A DNA stretch of 64,000 bases from Nocardia higoensis (GTDB taxonomy: Bacteria; Actinomycetota; Actinomycetes; Mycobacteriales; Mycobacteriaceae), in contig NZ_JADLQN010000001.1 of assembly GCF_015477835.1 (NCBI RefSeq), forward strand, positions 186,001 to 250,000, given 5' to 3'. Positions within the stretch are counted from its first letter, which is position 1; every line of letters begins with the position of its first letter. This document shows, one piece after another, positions 9,241 to 17,269 of the stretch. A model generated the notes under the pieces. That model had not been told where the DNA came from. It saw only the letters and a program-made list of their open reading frames with translations, and did no database searches. The translations under genes and the position numbers were made by a program.

Positions 9241-11189
9241 CCGACACCGTCGTCGCCGGCGTCTCCGCCGCGTCCGAAGCCGCACTGCACCAGGCCATCG
9301 CGGAATGTGAACCGGCCCCGCTGCTCATGTCGATGGTGCACGTGACCGGCGATCCAGGGCTGCTCGACGAGTTCGGCGCGGACCTGACCATCGAGGAACC
9401 CGGCAATCACTACCGCACCGGTGTCGCGCCGACCGTGCCGCCGGGCACCTACCCCGAGGCCGTCGCCGAGGCGATCCGCGCCCGAGCCCGCGAGGTGTTG
9501 ACCCCGGACGCGGTCGCCACCCTCGATGTACCCGACGAGGAGCTGTTCCGGCGGATGGCCACCATCTGCACCTCCCAGCGTGTGGACGCCGAATTCGTCC
9601 CGCTGCTGCTCGAGCAGTCCGGTTTCCGGCAGGATCCGCGCCGTGTCCCGGTGACGGTGATCCCGCCCGCCGATTTCGACGTGATCGTGATCGGCGCGGG
9701 CATCGTCGGCATCAACGCCGGAATCAAGCTGGGTGAAGCGGGATTCGGCTACACCATCTTCGAGGAACGCGACGATATCGGCGGCACCTGGCACCGCAAC
9801 ACGTATCCCGGCGCGGCGGTGGACACCCCGAGCCACTACTACTCCTACTCGTTCGAACTGAACCCGAACTGGTCACGCTACTACCCGACCGGCCCCGAGT
9901 ATCAGAACTACCTGCTCGATGTGGTGGCGAAGTACCGCCTGCGCGAGCACATCCGGTTCGGTACGCGGGTGCGTTCGGCGACCTGGCTCGAGGACGACAA
10001 GCGCTGGGAGGTCGTCACCGAGGACCGTGCGGGTGTGCGCACCCGGCACCGGGCCCGTGCGGTGGTCACCGCGCTCGGCATGCTCAACGAGCCCAACATC
10101 CCGGACGTGCCGGGGATGGACACCTTCGCGGGCACGATCGTGCACACCGCGAACTGGGACACGAGTCTGGATCTACGCGGTAAGCGGGTGGTGGTGCTCG
10201 GCACCGGTTGCACCTCGGTGCAGGTCGTGGCCGACATCGTCGACGAGGTGGAAACCCTGGATGTCGTCGTGCGCAGCCCGCACTGGCTGGTGCCGGAGAA
10301 GACCGTCGGCGGCGACGTGCCCGACGGCGAGAAGTGGGCGATGGCCCATCTGCCGTTCTACGACAAGTGGTTCCGGTTGCGCACGTACTGGTTCGCCTCC
10401 GACAACCTCTACCCGCTGCCGCGTATCGACAAGGAATGGGCGGCTACCCATCTGTCGGCCTCGCCCGCCAATGACATGGTGCTGCGCACGGCGCTGGGAT
10501 ACCTGCAGAAGAGCTTCCCGGACCGGCCCGACCTGATCGAGAAACTGACCCCCGACTTCCGGCCGTACGCCAAGCGGATCGTCAAGGATCCCGGATTCTT
10601 CGCGGCGCTGAAGCGCGAGCACGTGAGGTTGCACCGCGCCTCGTTCCGGGCGATCACCCCGGACGGTGTGCACACCACCGACGGCGAATTCGTCCCCGCC
10701 GATGTGATCATCCTGGCGACCGGATTCCAGCTGCAGTTCACCACCACCATCGACATCACCGGACGCGACGGCCGCACGCTGGCGCAGGAGTGGAAGGGCG
10801 GCGAGGACCCGCGCGCCTACCTCGGGGTCCAGGTGGCCGGATTCCCCAACCTCTTCGTCACCGCCGGCCCCAACTCCGCACCCAATCACGGTGCGGGACA
10901 CAACATCACCGGCGAAGAGCAGGTCCACTACCTCATCGAGTGCCTGCAGTACCTGCTGGAGAACGACCTTGCCGCCATGGACGTCACCCAGGAGGCACTC
11001 GACGAGTACAACCGCCGCGTCGACGAAGCGCTCGACGAGACGGTGTGGGTGCACCCGGGTGCGGAGGTCAACGGCTACTACCGCAACAGCGCGGGCCGGG
11101 CGGTGGTGCCGTGCCCGTGGCGCCTCGTCGACTACTGGACGATGCTGCGCGGGCCGCATCCCGAGGACCTCACGTTCATCTCGCACTGA
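9237..11189 (+). CDS. Baeyer-Villiger monooxygenase with N-terminal extension (HAPMO-like)
   Basis: A 650-residue flavoprotein. About 140 residues precede the first FAD fold (IGAGIVGINAGI, near residue 153), as in 4-hydroxyacetophenone monooxygenase, which is about 640 residues and has a helical N-terminal domain. The BVMO fingerprint FAGTIVHTANW is near residue 297 and the NADP fold VLGTGCTSVQ near 320. It is the second such enzyme in the operon and belongs to a different subfamily from the one at 4870, so two distinct ketones may be oxidised. Coupled to the preceding SDR by a four-base overlap. Confidence 0.85.
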   Translation: MTDTVVAGVSAASEAALHQAIAECEPAPLLMSMVHVTGDPGLLDEFGADLTIEEPGNHYRTGVAPTVPPGTYPEAVAEAIRARAREVLTPDAVATLDVPDEELFRRMATICTSQRVDAEFVPLLLEQSGFRQDPRRVPVTVIPPADFDVIVIGAGIVGINAGIKLGEAGFGYTIFEERDDIGGTWHRNTYPGAAVDTPSHYYSYSFELNPNWSRYYPTGPEYQNYLLDVVAKYRLREHIRFGTRVRSATWLEDDKRWEVVTEDRAGVRTRHRARAVVTALGMLNEPNIPDVPGMDTFAGTIVHTANWDTSLDLRGKRVVVLGTGCTSVQVVADIVDEVETLDVVVRSPHWLVPEKTVGGDVPDGEKWAMAHLPFYDKWFRLRTYWFASDNLYPLPRIDKEWAATHLSASPANDMVLRTALGYLQKSFPDRPDLIEKLTPDFRPYAKRIVKDPGFFAALKREHVRLHRASFRAITPDGVHTTDGEFVPADVIILATGFQLQFTTTIDITGRDGRTLAQEWKGGEDPRAYLGVQVAGFPNLFVTAGPNSAPNHGAGHNITGEEQVHYLIECLQYLLENDLAAMDVTQEALDEYNRRVDEALDETVWVHPGAEVNGYYRNSAGRAVVPCPWRLVDYWTMLRGPHPEDLTFISH

Positions 11190-11200
11190 AAGGCACCGTC

Positions 11201-12466
11201 GTGACCACAGTCCCTGTCCCCGATGTGCTCGCCCCGGCTCGGCTCGGTCCGGTGAGCCTGCGCAATCGCATCATCAAATCCGCCACCTTCGAACACATGA
11301 CGCCCGGCGCGCTGGTCAGCGACCAGCTCGTCGAATTCCACCGGCAGGTCGCCGCGGGTGGCGTCGGCATGACGACGGTGGCCTACTGCGCGGTGTCCCC
11401 GGAAGGCCGCACCGAGGCCGATCAGATCTGGATGCGGGAGGAGGCGGTGCCCGGCCTGCGCGAACTCACCGACGCGGTACACGCCGAAGGCGCGGCGATC
11501 TCGGCGCAGATCGGCCACGCAGGCCCGGTCGCGAGCGCCAAGTCCAACGGGCTGCCCGCCCTGTCCGCCTCCCGACGGATCAGCCCGATGGGCCCGCAGA
11601 TCACCCATGCCGCCACCCTGGCCGACATCGCCCGCATCCGCACCGCACACGGCACCGCCACCCGGCTGGCCGTCGAGTCCGGATTCGACGCCGTCGAGAT
11701 CCACTTCGGGCACAACTACTTCGCCAGCTCGTTCCTGAGCCCTGTTCTCAACAAGCGCAAGGACGCCTACGGCGGATCGCTGCGCAACCGGGCCCGGCTG
11801 CTGCGCGAGGTCGCCGCCGAGGTGCGTGAAGCCTCCGACGGCCGGATCGCGGTGCTGGCCAAGCTGAACATGGACGACGGTGTGCCCGGCGGCTTCTGGC
11901 TCGACGAAGCGGTGCAGGTGGCGCAGTGGCTCGAGGAGGACGGCAGCCTCGACGCCATCGAGCTGACCATCGGCAGTTCGCTGCTGAATCCGATGTACCT
12001 GTTCAAGGGTGACGCGCCGCTGACCGAATTCGCGGCCGTGATGTCGCCGCTGATGAAGTTCGGCGTCAAGCTGGCGGGCAAGTTCTTCCTGCACAACTAC
12101 CCCTACCAGGACCTGTTCATGCTGGAGGCGGCCCGCCAGATCCGGGCGAATGTCTCGATACCGCTGGTGCTGCTGGGCGGAATCACCGACAAGGCGTCGA
12201 TGGACGTCGCGATGGCCGAGGGCTTCGAGTTCGTGGCGATGGCGCGGGCGCTGCTGCGCGAGCCCGACCTGATCACCAAGATCCAGGCCGATCACGAGGC
12301 GAGGTCGCTGTGCATCCACTGCAACAAGTGCATGCCGACCATCTTCTACGGAACCCACTGTGTGCTGGCGACACCGCGCACCTCGGTGCCGCTGGGCGCA
12401 CCCGCGATGCCCGCCGCCGGTACGGTGGCTGTCCCGGCCGACGGGAAAGACCCGGCCGGGGCGTGA
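11201..12466 (+). CDS. NADH:flavin oxidoreductase, old yellow enzyme family
   Basis: A 421-residue FMN TIM-barrel ene-reductase. It starts at GTG with GAAAGG upstream. LGPVSLRNRIIKSATFE is the family N-terminus, IHFGHNYFASSFLSP carries the active-site region, and EFVAMARALLREPDL precedes CIHCNKCMPTIFYGTHC, a cysteine set like the 4Fe-4S site of 2,4-dienoyl-CoA reductase. The NAD-binding C-terminal half of true dienoyl-CoA reductases is absent. It probably reduces an activated C=C bond. A decayed relative lies at 17270-17814 on the other strand. Confidence 0.82.
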   Translation: MTTVPVPDVLAPARLGPVSLRNRIIKSATFEHMTPGALVSDQLVEFHRQVAAGGVGMTTVAYCAVSPEGRTEADQIWMREEAVPGLRELTDAVHAEGAAISAQIGHAGPVASAKSNGLPALSASRRISPMGPQITHAATLADIARIRTAHGTATRLAVESGFDAVEIHFGHNYFASSFLSPVLNKRKDAYGGSLRNRARLLREVAAEVREASDGRIAVLAKLNMDDGVPGGFWLDEAVQVAQWLEEDGSLDAIELTIGSSLLNPMYLFKGDAPLTEFAAVMSPLMKFGVKLAGKFFLHNYPYQDLFMLEAARQIRANVSIPLVLLGGITDKASMDVAMAEGFEFVAMARALLREPDLITKIQADHEARSLCIHCNKCMPTIFYGTHCVLATPRTSVPLGAPAMPAAGTVAVPADGKDPAGA

Positions 12467-12518
12467 GCGGGACCGATACCGTCACCGCGTGTGTTCGTCG
12501 ATCCATGAGGAGCAGGGG

Positions 12519-13067
12519 ATGACCTCCATCAGCAGCGAATTCGGCACCACCCCGACCGGGGCGGCCGGGGACCTCCCGGAACTGGATCCGGCTCTGATGC
12601 GCACCGTGCTGGGGCATTTCGCCACCGGCGTCGTCGCGATCACCGGCATCGATCCGCAGACCTCGGCCCCGACCGGCCTGGCCGCCAACTCGTTCACCTC
12701 GGTGTCGCTCGACCCGCCGCTGATCGCCTTCTGTGTGGCCGCGACCAGCACGTCCTGGCCCAGGGTCCGCGCGGCGGGCCACTACACGGTGAACATCCTG
12801 TCCGCGGCGCAGGAGCCGGTGTGCCGTCAGCTGGCGGCCAAAGGTGTCGAGAAGTTCCGCGGCATCGAATGGCAGCCCTCGCCGGCCGGGGCGCCGATCC
12901 TCACCGATTCCCTGGCCTGGATCGAGGCCGAGCTGGAGGCCGAGCATCCGGCGGGTGACCACACCATCGTGGTCTCCCGGGTGCGTCATCTGTACGCCAC
13001 GGACCTGGCGCCGCTGATCTTCTTCCGCGGTCGCTACGGCGGCGTCGGTCCGGCGGAGTCGCGATGA
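12519..13067 (+). CDS. Flavin reductase, HsaB-like
   Basis: A 182-residue FMN-binding split-barrel flavin:NAD(P)H reductase. Typical features are LGHFATGVVAITG at the N-terminus, LAANSFTSVSLDPPLIAFC for flavin binding and FFRGRYGG at the C-terminus. HsaB and other two-component monooxygenase reductases are about 180-190 residues. It most likely supplies reduced flavin to the HsaA-like oxygenase at 2694, although nearly 9 kb separates them. The ATG is preceded by GAGCAGGGG. The stop overlaps the next small gene by ATGA. Confidence 0.85.
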   Translation: MTSISSEFGTTPTGAAGDLPELDPALMRTVLGHFATGVVAITGIDPQTSAPTGLAANSFTSVSLDPPLIAFCVAATSTSWPRVRAAGHYTVNILSAAQEPVCRQLAAKGVEKFRGIEWQPSPAGAPILTDSLAWIEAELEAEHPAGDHTIVVSRVRHLYATDLAPLIFFRGRYGGVGPAESR

Positions 13068-13324
13068 CCATGCGTCCGCTCGACTGCGAGCGCTGCGGTC
13101 AGCGCGTGCTGATCGAGAAGTTCAGTCCCGCGCACACTTCGGTCCAGTGGGTCGGCGACGCGAGCCGGTGCCCGGTCATCGCGGCCCAGAACCGTGGTGT
13201 CGGACACCAGGAACGCGGATGCGAGGCGTTGCATCGCACCATCGACCGCGCGGTGCGCGAGCACGCGCTGCCCGAGTCGCGTATCGAACTGCCGGTAGGC
13301 GACGCCATTCCGCGCCTGCACTGA
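13064..13324 (+). CDS. Small Cys/His-containing protein of unknown function
   Basis: An 86-residue protein translationally coupled by ATGA to the flavin reductase. It has CERCGQ near the N-terminus, one more Cys in SRCPVI and another in RGCEALH, plus several His. A metal site is conceivable but no known ferredoxin or zinc-ribbon spacing is complete. The coupling and frame suggest a real gene, probably a small accessory protein of the oxygenase system. I do not recognise the family. Confidence 0.6.
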   Translation: MTMRPLDCERCGQRVLIEKFSPAHTSVQWVGDASRCPVIAAQNRGVGHQERGCEALHRTIDRAVREHALPESRIELPVGDAIPRLH

Positions 13325-13407
13325 GCCGCGCGGCGGGCGCCGGAACGGCGTGCCGCTCACCGGGAATTCGCTCGAGGAGGCGGCCGCCGAGGTGGCAGGC
13401 TCGGGGC

Positions 13408-14271
13408 ATGAGTACAACGGTCGAATCCAGTGTCGTTCCCGAGCTGCGGGAGCTGTCCACCGAGCACGGCGTGCTGCGCTACCGCGAAACCGGCGACGGC
13501 CCGCCCCTGCTCCTGCTGCACGGCTCCGGCCCCGGCGTCACGGGGTGGCGCAACTTCGGCGCCAACGTCCCGGTCTTCGCCGAGCACTACCGCACCCTCG
13601 TCCTGGAATTCCCCGGCTTCGGGGTCAGCGACGACTTCGGCGCCCCGCACCCGATGATGTCGGCTCAGCGGGCCGTCGGTGCCTTCCTGGACGGGCTGGG
13701 GCTGGACCGGGTGCGGATCATCGGCAACTCCATGGGCGGCTTCGTCGCCACCGACTTCGCCCTGGCCGACCCGGAGCGGGTGGACCGGCTGGTCACCATC
13801 GGCGGGATCGGGACGCCGCTGTTCAGCTCCGCCCCCGGCGAGGGAATCATCCGGCTCGGCGAGTTCGTCGAGAACCCGACCCGCGAAGCCCTCATCGCCT
13901 GGCTGCACTCCATGGTCTACGACCCGGCCCTGGTCACCGAGGAACTGATCGAGCAGCGCTGGGAGCAGGCCACCGATCCGGCGACGCTGGAGAACTCCCG
14001 CCGCATGTACGGCCGGGCCGCGCTGGCGCGGATGGCAGAGGCGGCCCGCGCCGCCGAGACACCGGGCTGGGCGAAGCTGGGCCGGATCACCGTGCCGGTG
14101 CTGGTCACCTGGGGCCGCGACGACCGGGTGAGCCCGGTCGACATGGCGCTGCTGCCGATGCGCACCCTGCGCAACGGCGAGGTGCACATCTTCCCCAACT
14201 GCGGGCACTGGGTGATGATCGAGCAGAAGCAGGCGTGGGAAGCCGTCGTGCTGGCCTTTCTTGCTCGCTGA
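13408..14271 (+). CDS. Alpha/beta hydrolase, meta-cleavage-product hydrolase (HsaD/BphD-like)
   Basis: A 287-residue serine hydrolase that would cleave the C-C bond of the ring-opened product of the extradiol dioxygenase. LLLHGSGPGVTGW is the HGSGPG oxyanion-hole motif of BphD/HsaD, GNSMGGF holds the nucleophile near residue 108, GRDDRVSP the Asp and CGHWVM the His. HsaD is about 290 residues. It is the last gene of the plus-strand run and is followed by a perfect 12-bp hairpin at 14311. The start at 13408 sits 83 bases after the small upstream gene. Confidence 0.85.
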   Translation: MSTTVESSVVPELRELSTEHGVLRYRETGDGPPLLLLHGSGPGVTGWRNFGANVPVFAEHYRTLVLEFPGFGVSDDFGAPHPMMSAQRAVGAFLDGLGLDRVRIIGNSMGGFVATDFALADPERVDRLVTIGGIGTPLFSSAPGEGIIRLGEFVENPTREALIAWLHSMVYDPALVTEELIEQRWEQATDPATLENSRRMYGRAALARMAEAARAAETPGWAKLGRITVPVLVTWGRDDRVSPVDMALLPMRTLRNGEVHIFPNCGHWVMIEQKQAWEAVVLAFLAR

Positions 14272-14310
14272 CACGCAGCCCGCCGACGCCGGCCCCCGCC
14301 GATACTCGGT

Positions 14311-14340
14311 CGGTTGGCCGGCCGGCCAGCCGGCCAACCG
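14311..14340. terminator. Hairpin between convergent genes
   Basis: A perfect 12-bp inverted repeat (CGGTTGGCCGGC and its complement) with a 6-base loop, 40 bases after the HsaD-like stop and 70 bases past the end of the convergent Dabb-like gene. No U-tract follows. It could act as an actinobacterial terminator in both directions. Confidence 0.6.
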
Positions 14341-14412
14341 GTCCGCTGCCGCTTTGCTCGCCCGCGCTCGGCCCGCCGAGGCTCTGCCGGCAGACATCGG
14401 CCCCTCGGTGCC

Positions 14413-15180
14413 TCAGCCTCTTCGGGCGGCGAGGGGAAACTCCGACGTCGCGCCGGCAACAGGCGTCGCGTCGGCAACTGAGGCCGCGTCGGCAACGGGC
14501 GCTGCGTCGACGACCGGAATTGCGTCGATAACAGGCGCAGGGATCGCGCAGAAGCTGTGGCAGACCCGGTCCTTGACGATCTGCTCGGGGCATTCCGGGT
14601 CGAACCATCGGTCCACGTGACCCCAGTGGATCGGGTGGTGCATATACGGCCCGAGCAGCTCGTCCACATCGGCGAACTCCTGCTCCCACACGTGCGTCCA
14701 CCGCGCGGCGCCGGTGGCGTGCCGGACCGGGCTCAGCTGCCAGGCCAGGATGGCCGGGATGTGCTCGGGCATCTGCAGGGTGCCGTGCTCGAATCGGCGC
14801 ACCTGGGCCGTGTCGGCCGCGTCGTCCACGCGCAGCAGCAGTGTCCGGTAGATCCGGGACGGGCCCGCGTCCTGGCGGCGCCCGGCGTGTGCGTCGCTCG
14901 CAGGCCCGCTCTCGTACTCCACCGCGTCGACGTGCCCGATCGCGGACCCGGAGGTCGCCTCGTCGATCGCGGCGCGGTGTCGCGCCCACTCCGCCGCGGA
15001 GCCGAACTGTAGGTGCGCCAGCACATCCCCGCCGTTGCGCACGCCGGGCAGGGTGCGCGCCACCAGCGTGTGTCGCGCGTCGGCGGACTTCGCCGCCGAG
15101 GTCAGGCGCTCGATGGTCGTCGCGACGGCCGTCTCGTCGCCGGGATCGGCCAGGTGCAGCAAGCGGGTCACCTTATACAT
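14413..15180 (-). CDS. Dabb-like (ferredoxin-like A/B barrel) protein with repetitive tail
   Basis: A 255-residue minus-strand protein. Two ferredoxin-like halves are suggested by TRLLHLADPGD...HTLVARTLPGV and by IYRTLLLRVDD...ILAWQLSPV with YMHHPIHWGHVDRWFDPE. These resemble Dabb/EthD-type small alpha-beta barrels found in catabolic clusters. The last 40 residues are a low-complexity run of Ala/Asp/Val units encoded by five 18-bp repeats at 14447-14536. It overlaps the next gene upstream by eight bases, so the two are cotranscribed. Biochemical role unknown. Confidence 0.65.
   Translation of the reverse strand: MYKVTRLLHLADPGDETAVATTIERLTSAAKSADARHTLVARTLPGVRNGGDVLAHLQFGSAAEWARHRAAIDEATSGSAIGHVDAVEYESGPASDAHAGRRQDAGPSRIYRTLLLRVDDAADTAQVRRFEHGTLQMPEHIPAILAWQLSPVRHATGAARWTHVWEQEFADVDELLGPYMHHPIHWGHVDRWFDPECPEQIVKDRVCHSFCAIPAPVIDAIPVVDAAPVADAASVADATPVAGATSEFPLAARRG
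14447..14536. repeat. Five imperfect 18-bp tandem repeats in a gene tail
   Basis: Five consecutive units of the form GYCGCGTCGGCAACNGGC begin at 14447, 14465, 14483, 14501 and 14519. They encode the alternating Ala-Asp-Ala/Val-Pro-Val tail of the Dabb-like protein. Units diverge most at the third and last positions. Confidence 0.8.
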
Positions 15181-15520
15181 CGCACAGTCCTTCCACGTCC
15201 TCGGCGCGGCTCGCCATCGAGCGGGAGCGCTCGACGATCATCGGAGCCATCGATTCCCACCACCGTGCGGGCGCGGTGTCGTGCCTGCCCGCGACCGCGG
15301 CGGCCCACCACGCCGCCGTGCCGGACACTGTCCAGGTGGCGGTGACGGTGTTCGTCTCGTCTTCGATCCAGGCAGGCGGGCTCACCAGGATGCGTTCCAG
15401 CTCCAGCCCCCTGTCCCTGGCGCCCGGCGCGTATTCGGTCAGGTAGGCGTCGATGAACGCCCGTGCCGTGCCGGGTCTGAGTACGACTCGGTCGATGATG
15501 TACAGGATGGGCTCGTCCAT
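15173..15520 (-). CDS. Small Dabb/NIPSNAP-like alpha-beta barrel protein
   Basis: A 115-residue protein. ILYIIDRVVLRPGTARAF and YLTEYAPGARDRGLELERI resemble the first half of dimeric ferredoxin-like barrels such as NIPSNAP or Dabb, with the second strand pair in NTVTATWTVSG. Its 3' end overlaps the other barrel gene by eight bases. The 102-base gap to the divergent PadR gene likely holds promoters for both directions. A role next to aromatic or steroid oxygenases is inferred from position only. Confidence 0.6.
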   Translation of the reverse strand: MDEPILYIIDRVVLRPGTARAFIDAYLTEYAPGARDRGLELERILVSPPAWIEDETNTVTATWTVSGTAAWWAAAVAGRHDTAPARWWESMAPMIVERSRSMASRAEDVEGLCDV

Positions 15521-15622
15521 GGATCGAACGTAAGCGCCGGGCCGGGTGCCGGACTTCCGCTGTCCCGGTGGCCGGGAGTCGGTGGCTCCGAGTACCCTTG
15601 CCGCCCTTGTAGGCTGCCGAGC

Positions 15623-16279
15623 GTGACCGGCGAAGACGACGATTCCTACCCCGGACTACCCGCGACGAGCTGGGCGGTGCTGGGCATGCTGTCCTTCGGC
15701 GAGGAGCTGACCGGCAACGACCTGAAGAAATGGGCGGACTGGAGCATCGGCTTCTTCTACTGGAGCCCGTCGGTGAGCCAGGTCTACGCGGAGCTGAAGA
15801 AGCTCGAGGAGCTCGCCCTGGTGCGTTCCCACATGGTCGCCGACGAAGGGGTGCGCGGCCGGCGGCTGTACGGCATCACCGATGTCGGGTTGCGGGCGCT
15901 GCGGAACTGGTCGCGAGACGCCGAGGTGGACATGCCGGTGCTCAAACACGGTGTCATGCTGCGGCTGTGGATGGGGCATCTGCACGATCCGGACCATCTG
16001 AAGCGGATCGTGCACACGCACATCGACAATCTGCGCGAACAGGCGCGCCGGGCCGCGCGGCACGCCGATCGCTCCGAGCCGGAGCCGGGCTGGGCGTTCA
16101 CCCAGATGAGCCTGCGGTGGTCGCAGCGCTACTTCGAGGCCGAGATCGCGCTGGCCGAGCAGTTGCTCGACGACATCGACGAGGCGGCCGCGCGCTACCG
16201 CGAGTCGGCGGTGCGCGACGACAACGATCTGCCGGTGCCCCGGCATCCGGGGATCTGGCGCACGGTAGGGGAGGACTGA
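15623..16279 (+). CDS. PadR-family transcriptional regulator
   Basis: A 218-residue regulator with an N-terminal winged helix: SWAVLGMLSFGEELTGNDL, SVSQVYAELKKLEELALV and VRGRRLYGITDVGLRALRNW are characteristic of PadR. The C-terminal helical half (res 100-200) would dimerise. The GTG at 15623 gives the expected length; an internal ATG at 15688 would cut the first helix. It is divergent from the two Dabb-like genes, which it may control, and converges on the IclR gene with a 30-base gap. Confidence 0.8.
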   Translation: MTGEDDDSYPGLPATSWAVLGMLSFGEELTGNDLKKWADWSIGFFYWSPSVSQVYAELKKLEELALVRSHMVADEGVRGRRLYGITDVGLRALRNWSRDAEVDMPVLKHGVMLRLWMGHLHDPDHLKRIVHTHIDNLREQARRAARHADRSEPEPGWAFTQMSLRWSQRYFEAEIALAEQLLDDIDEAAARYRESAVRDDNDLPVPRHPGIWRTVGED

Positions 16280-16309
16280 CCCCACAGCGGCGGCTCAGCC
16301 GGTGGCGGC

Positions 16310-17086
16310 TCAGCCCTCGGCGAGCACGCTCGGAGCGGTTGGCAGGGAACGCAGGATATTGCGACGTTGGAGGGTCGGGGTGACCCGCACGCCGGAGTTC
16401 ATGCTGCGCCAGATGGCGTGCGCGGTCAGTTGCACCGGCGTGGTCATCCTGCTGTCGAAGGGCATCCGGCTCAGCGGGCCGCAGATCGACACCGCGCTGG
16501 TCGCCTCGCCGGCCGGGCCGATCGGGGCGGCGATACAGCCGAAGCCCTGCAGTGCGCCGTTGCGCTCGACGGCGTAGCCGAGGTCGCGGATCATCGCGTC
16601 GCCCGGCTCGTTGCGCCCGCTCGCGGCGAGCAGCGCCTTGCCCAGCGCCGACTTCGCGGCGGGCAGCCTGCCGCCGACCCGGGTCGGCACGTGCGCGGCG
16701 AGGCGGCCGCCGATCTTGTCCAGATAGACGACGTCCGTGCCGTCGAGAACCGCCAGGTGCACCACCATGCCGGTGGTGCGGTAGAGGTGCTGCAGGTGCT
16801 CGACGGAGGCAGCGTGCACCCGATCCTGGTGCACCGCCAGCGAGCCCAGCTCGACCAGCCGGATGCCGAGACTGTAGTTGCGGCCCTCCCGGCGCAGCCA
16901 CCGGAGCTGGACCAGCCGGTCCAGCATCCGGTGGGCCGAGGAGCGCGGCAGGCCGGTCCGCGCCACGACTTCGGCCAATCCCAAACTCTCCCGCCCGTCG
17001 AAGGCGTCGAGGACGAGTGACAGCCGGTCGAGAAGGGCGCTGGGGGTGTTGGCCTCGTCGGGTCGCATGTCCTGCACGATCGTCAT
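16310..17086 (-). CDS. IclR-family transcriptional regulator
   Basis: A 258-residue regulator. The N-terminal winged helix contains LVLDAFDGRESLGLAEVVARTG and RSSAHRMLDRLVQLRWL; the C-terminal effector domain begins around YSLGIRLVELGS and includes VVYLDKIGG and PAAKSALGKALLA. AAAGGAG lies before the ATG. IclR proteins often control aromatic and steroid catabolism. Four 16-bp tandem repeats and an imperfect palindrome lie upstream (17161-17245) and could be its own operator. Confidence 0.85.
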   Translation of the reverse strand: MTIVQDMRPDEANTPSALLDRLSLVLDAFDGRESLGLAEVVARTGLPRSSAHRMLDRLVQLRWLRREGRNYSLGIRLVELGSLAVHQDRVHAASVEHLQHLYRTTGMVVHLAVLDGTDVVYLDKIGGRLAAHVPTRVGGRLPAAKSALGKALLAASGRNEPGDAMIRDLGYAVERNGALQGFGCIAAPIGPAGEATSAVSICGPLSRMPFDSRMTTPVQLTAHAIWRSMNSGVRVTPTLQRRNILRSLPTAPSVLAEG

Positions 17087-17160
17087 GCGCTGACTCCTTT
17101 GTCACACGTGCCACTGCTCGGACACTTCCTGCTCCGCCACGGCGCTGCTCGCGCAGGCAC

Positions 17161-17224
17161 TGCTCTCACAATTCAACGCTCTCACACCCCAGTGCTCTCA
17201 CGCTTCAATGCTCTGACATGGCTA
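17161..17224. repeat. Four 16-bp tandem repeats upstream of the IclR gene
   Basis: Units start at 17161, 17177, 17193 and 17209 and share the core TGCTCTCAC followed by a variable AATTCAA-like half. Units 1 and 3 match at 14 of 16 positions. They sit 75-138 bases upstream of the IclR start in a non-coding gap. Regular spacing suggests a multi-copy binding site, though simple slippage would look the same. Confidence 0.65.
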
Positions 17225-17244
17225 TTTCTATTAGGAATATGCCA
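17219..17244. promoter_or_regulatory. AT-rich imperfect palindrome, possible IclR operator or promoter
   Basis: TGGCTATTTC and GGAATATGCCA form an imperfect inverted repeat around TATTA. This is an unusual low-GC patch for this DNA and lies directly behind the four tandem repeats. It could be a regulator site or hold the minus-strand -10 region. Confidence 0.35.
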
Positions 17245-17269
17245 CATCTCCGGCGGTCTGTGAAGCAGG

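Noticed and set aside
11201..12466. Full 2,4-dienoyl-CoA reductase
   Set aside because: The cysteine cluster is present, but the C-terminal FAD/NAD domains (about 250 residues) are missing.
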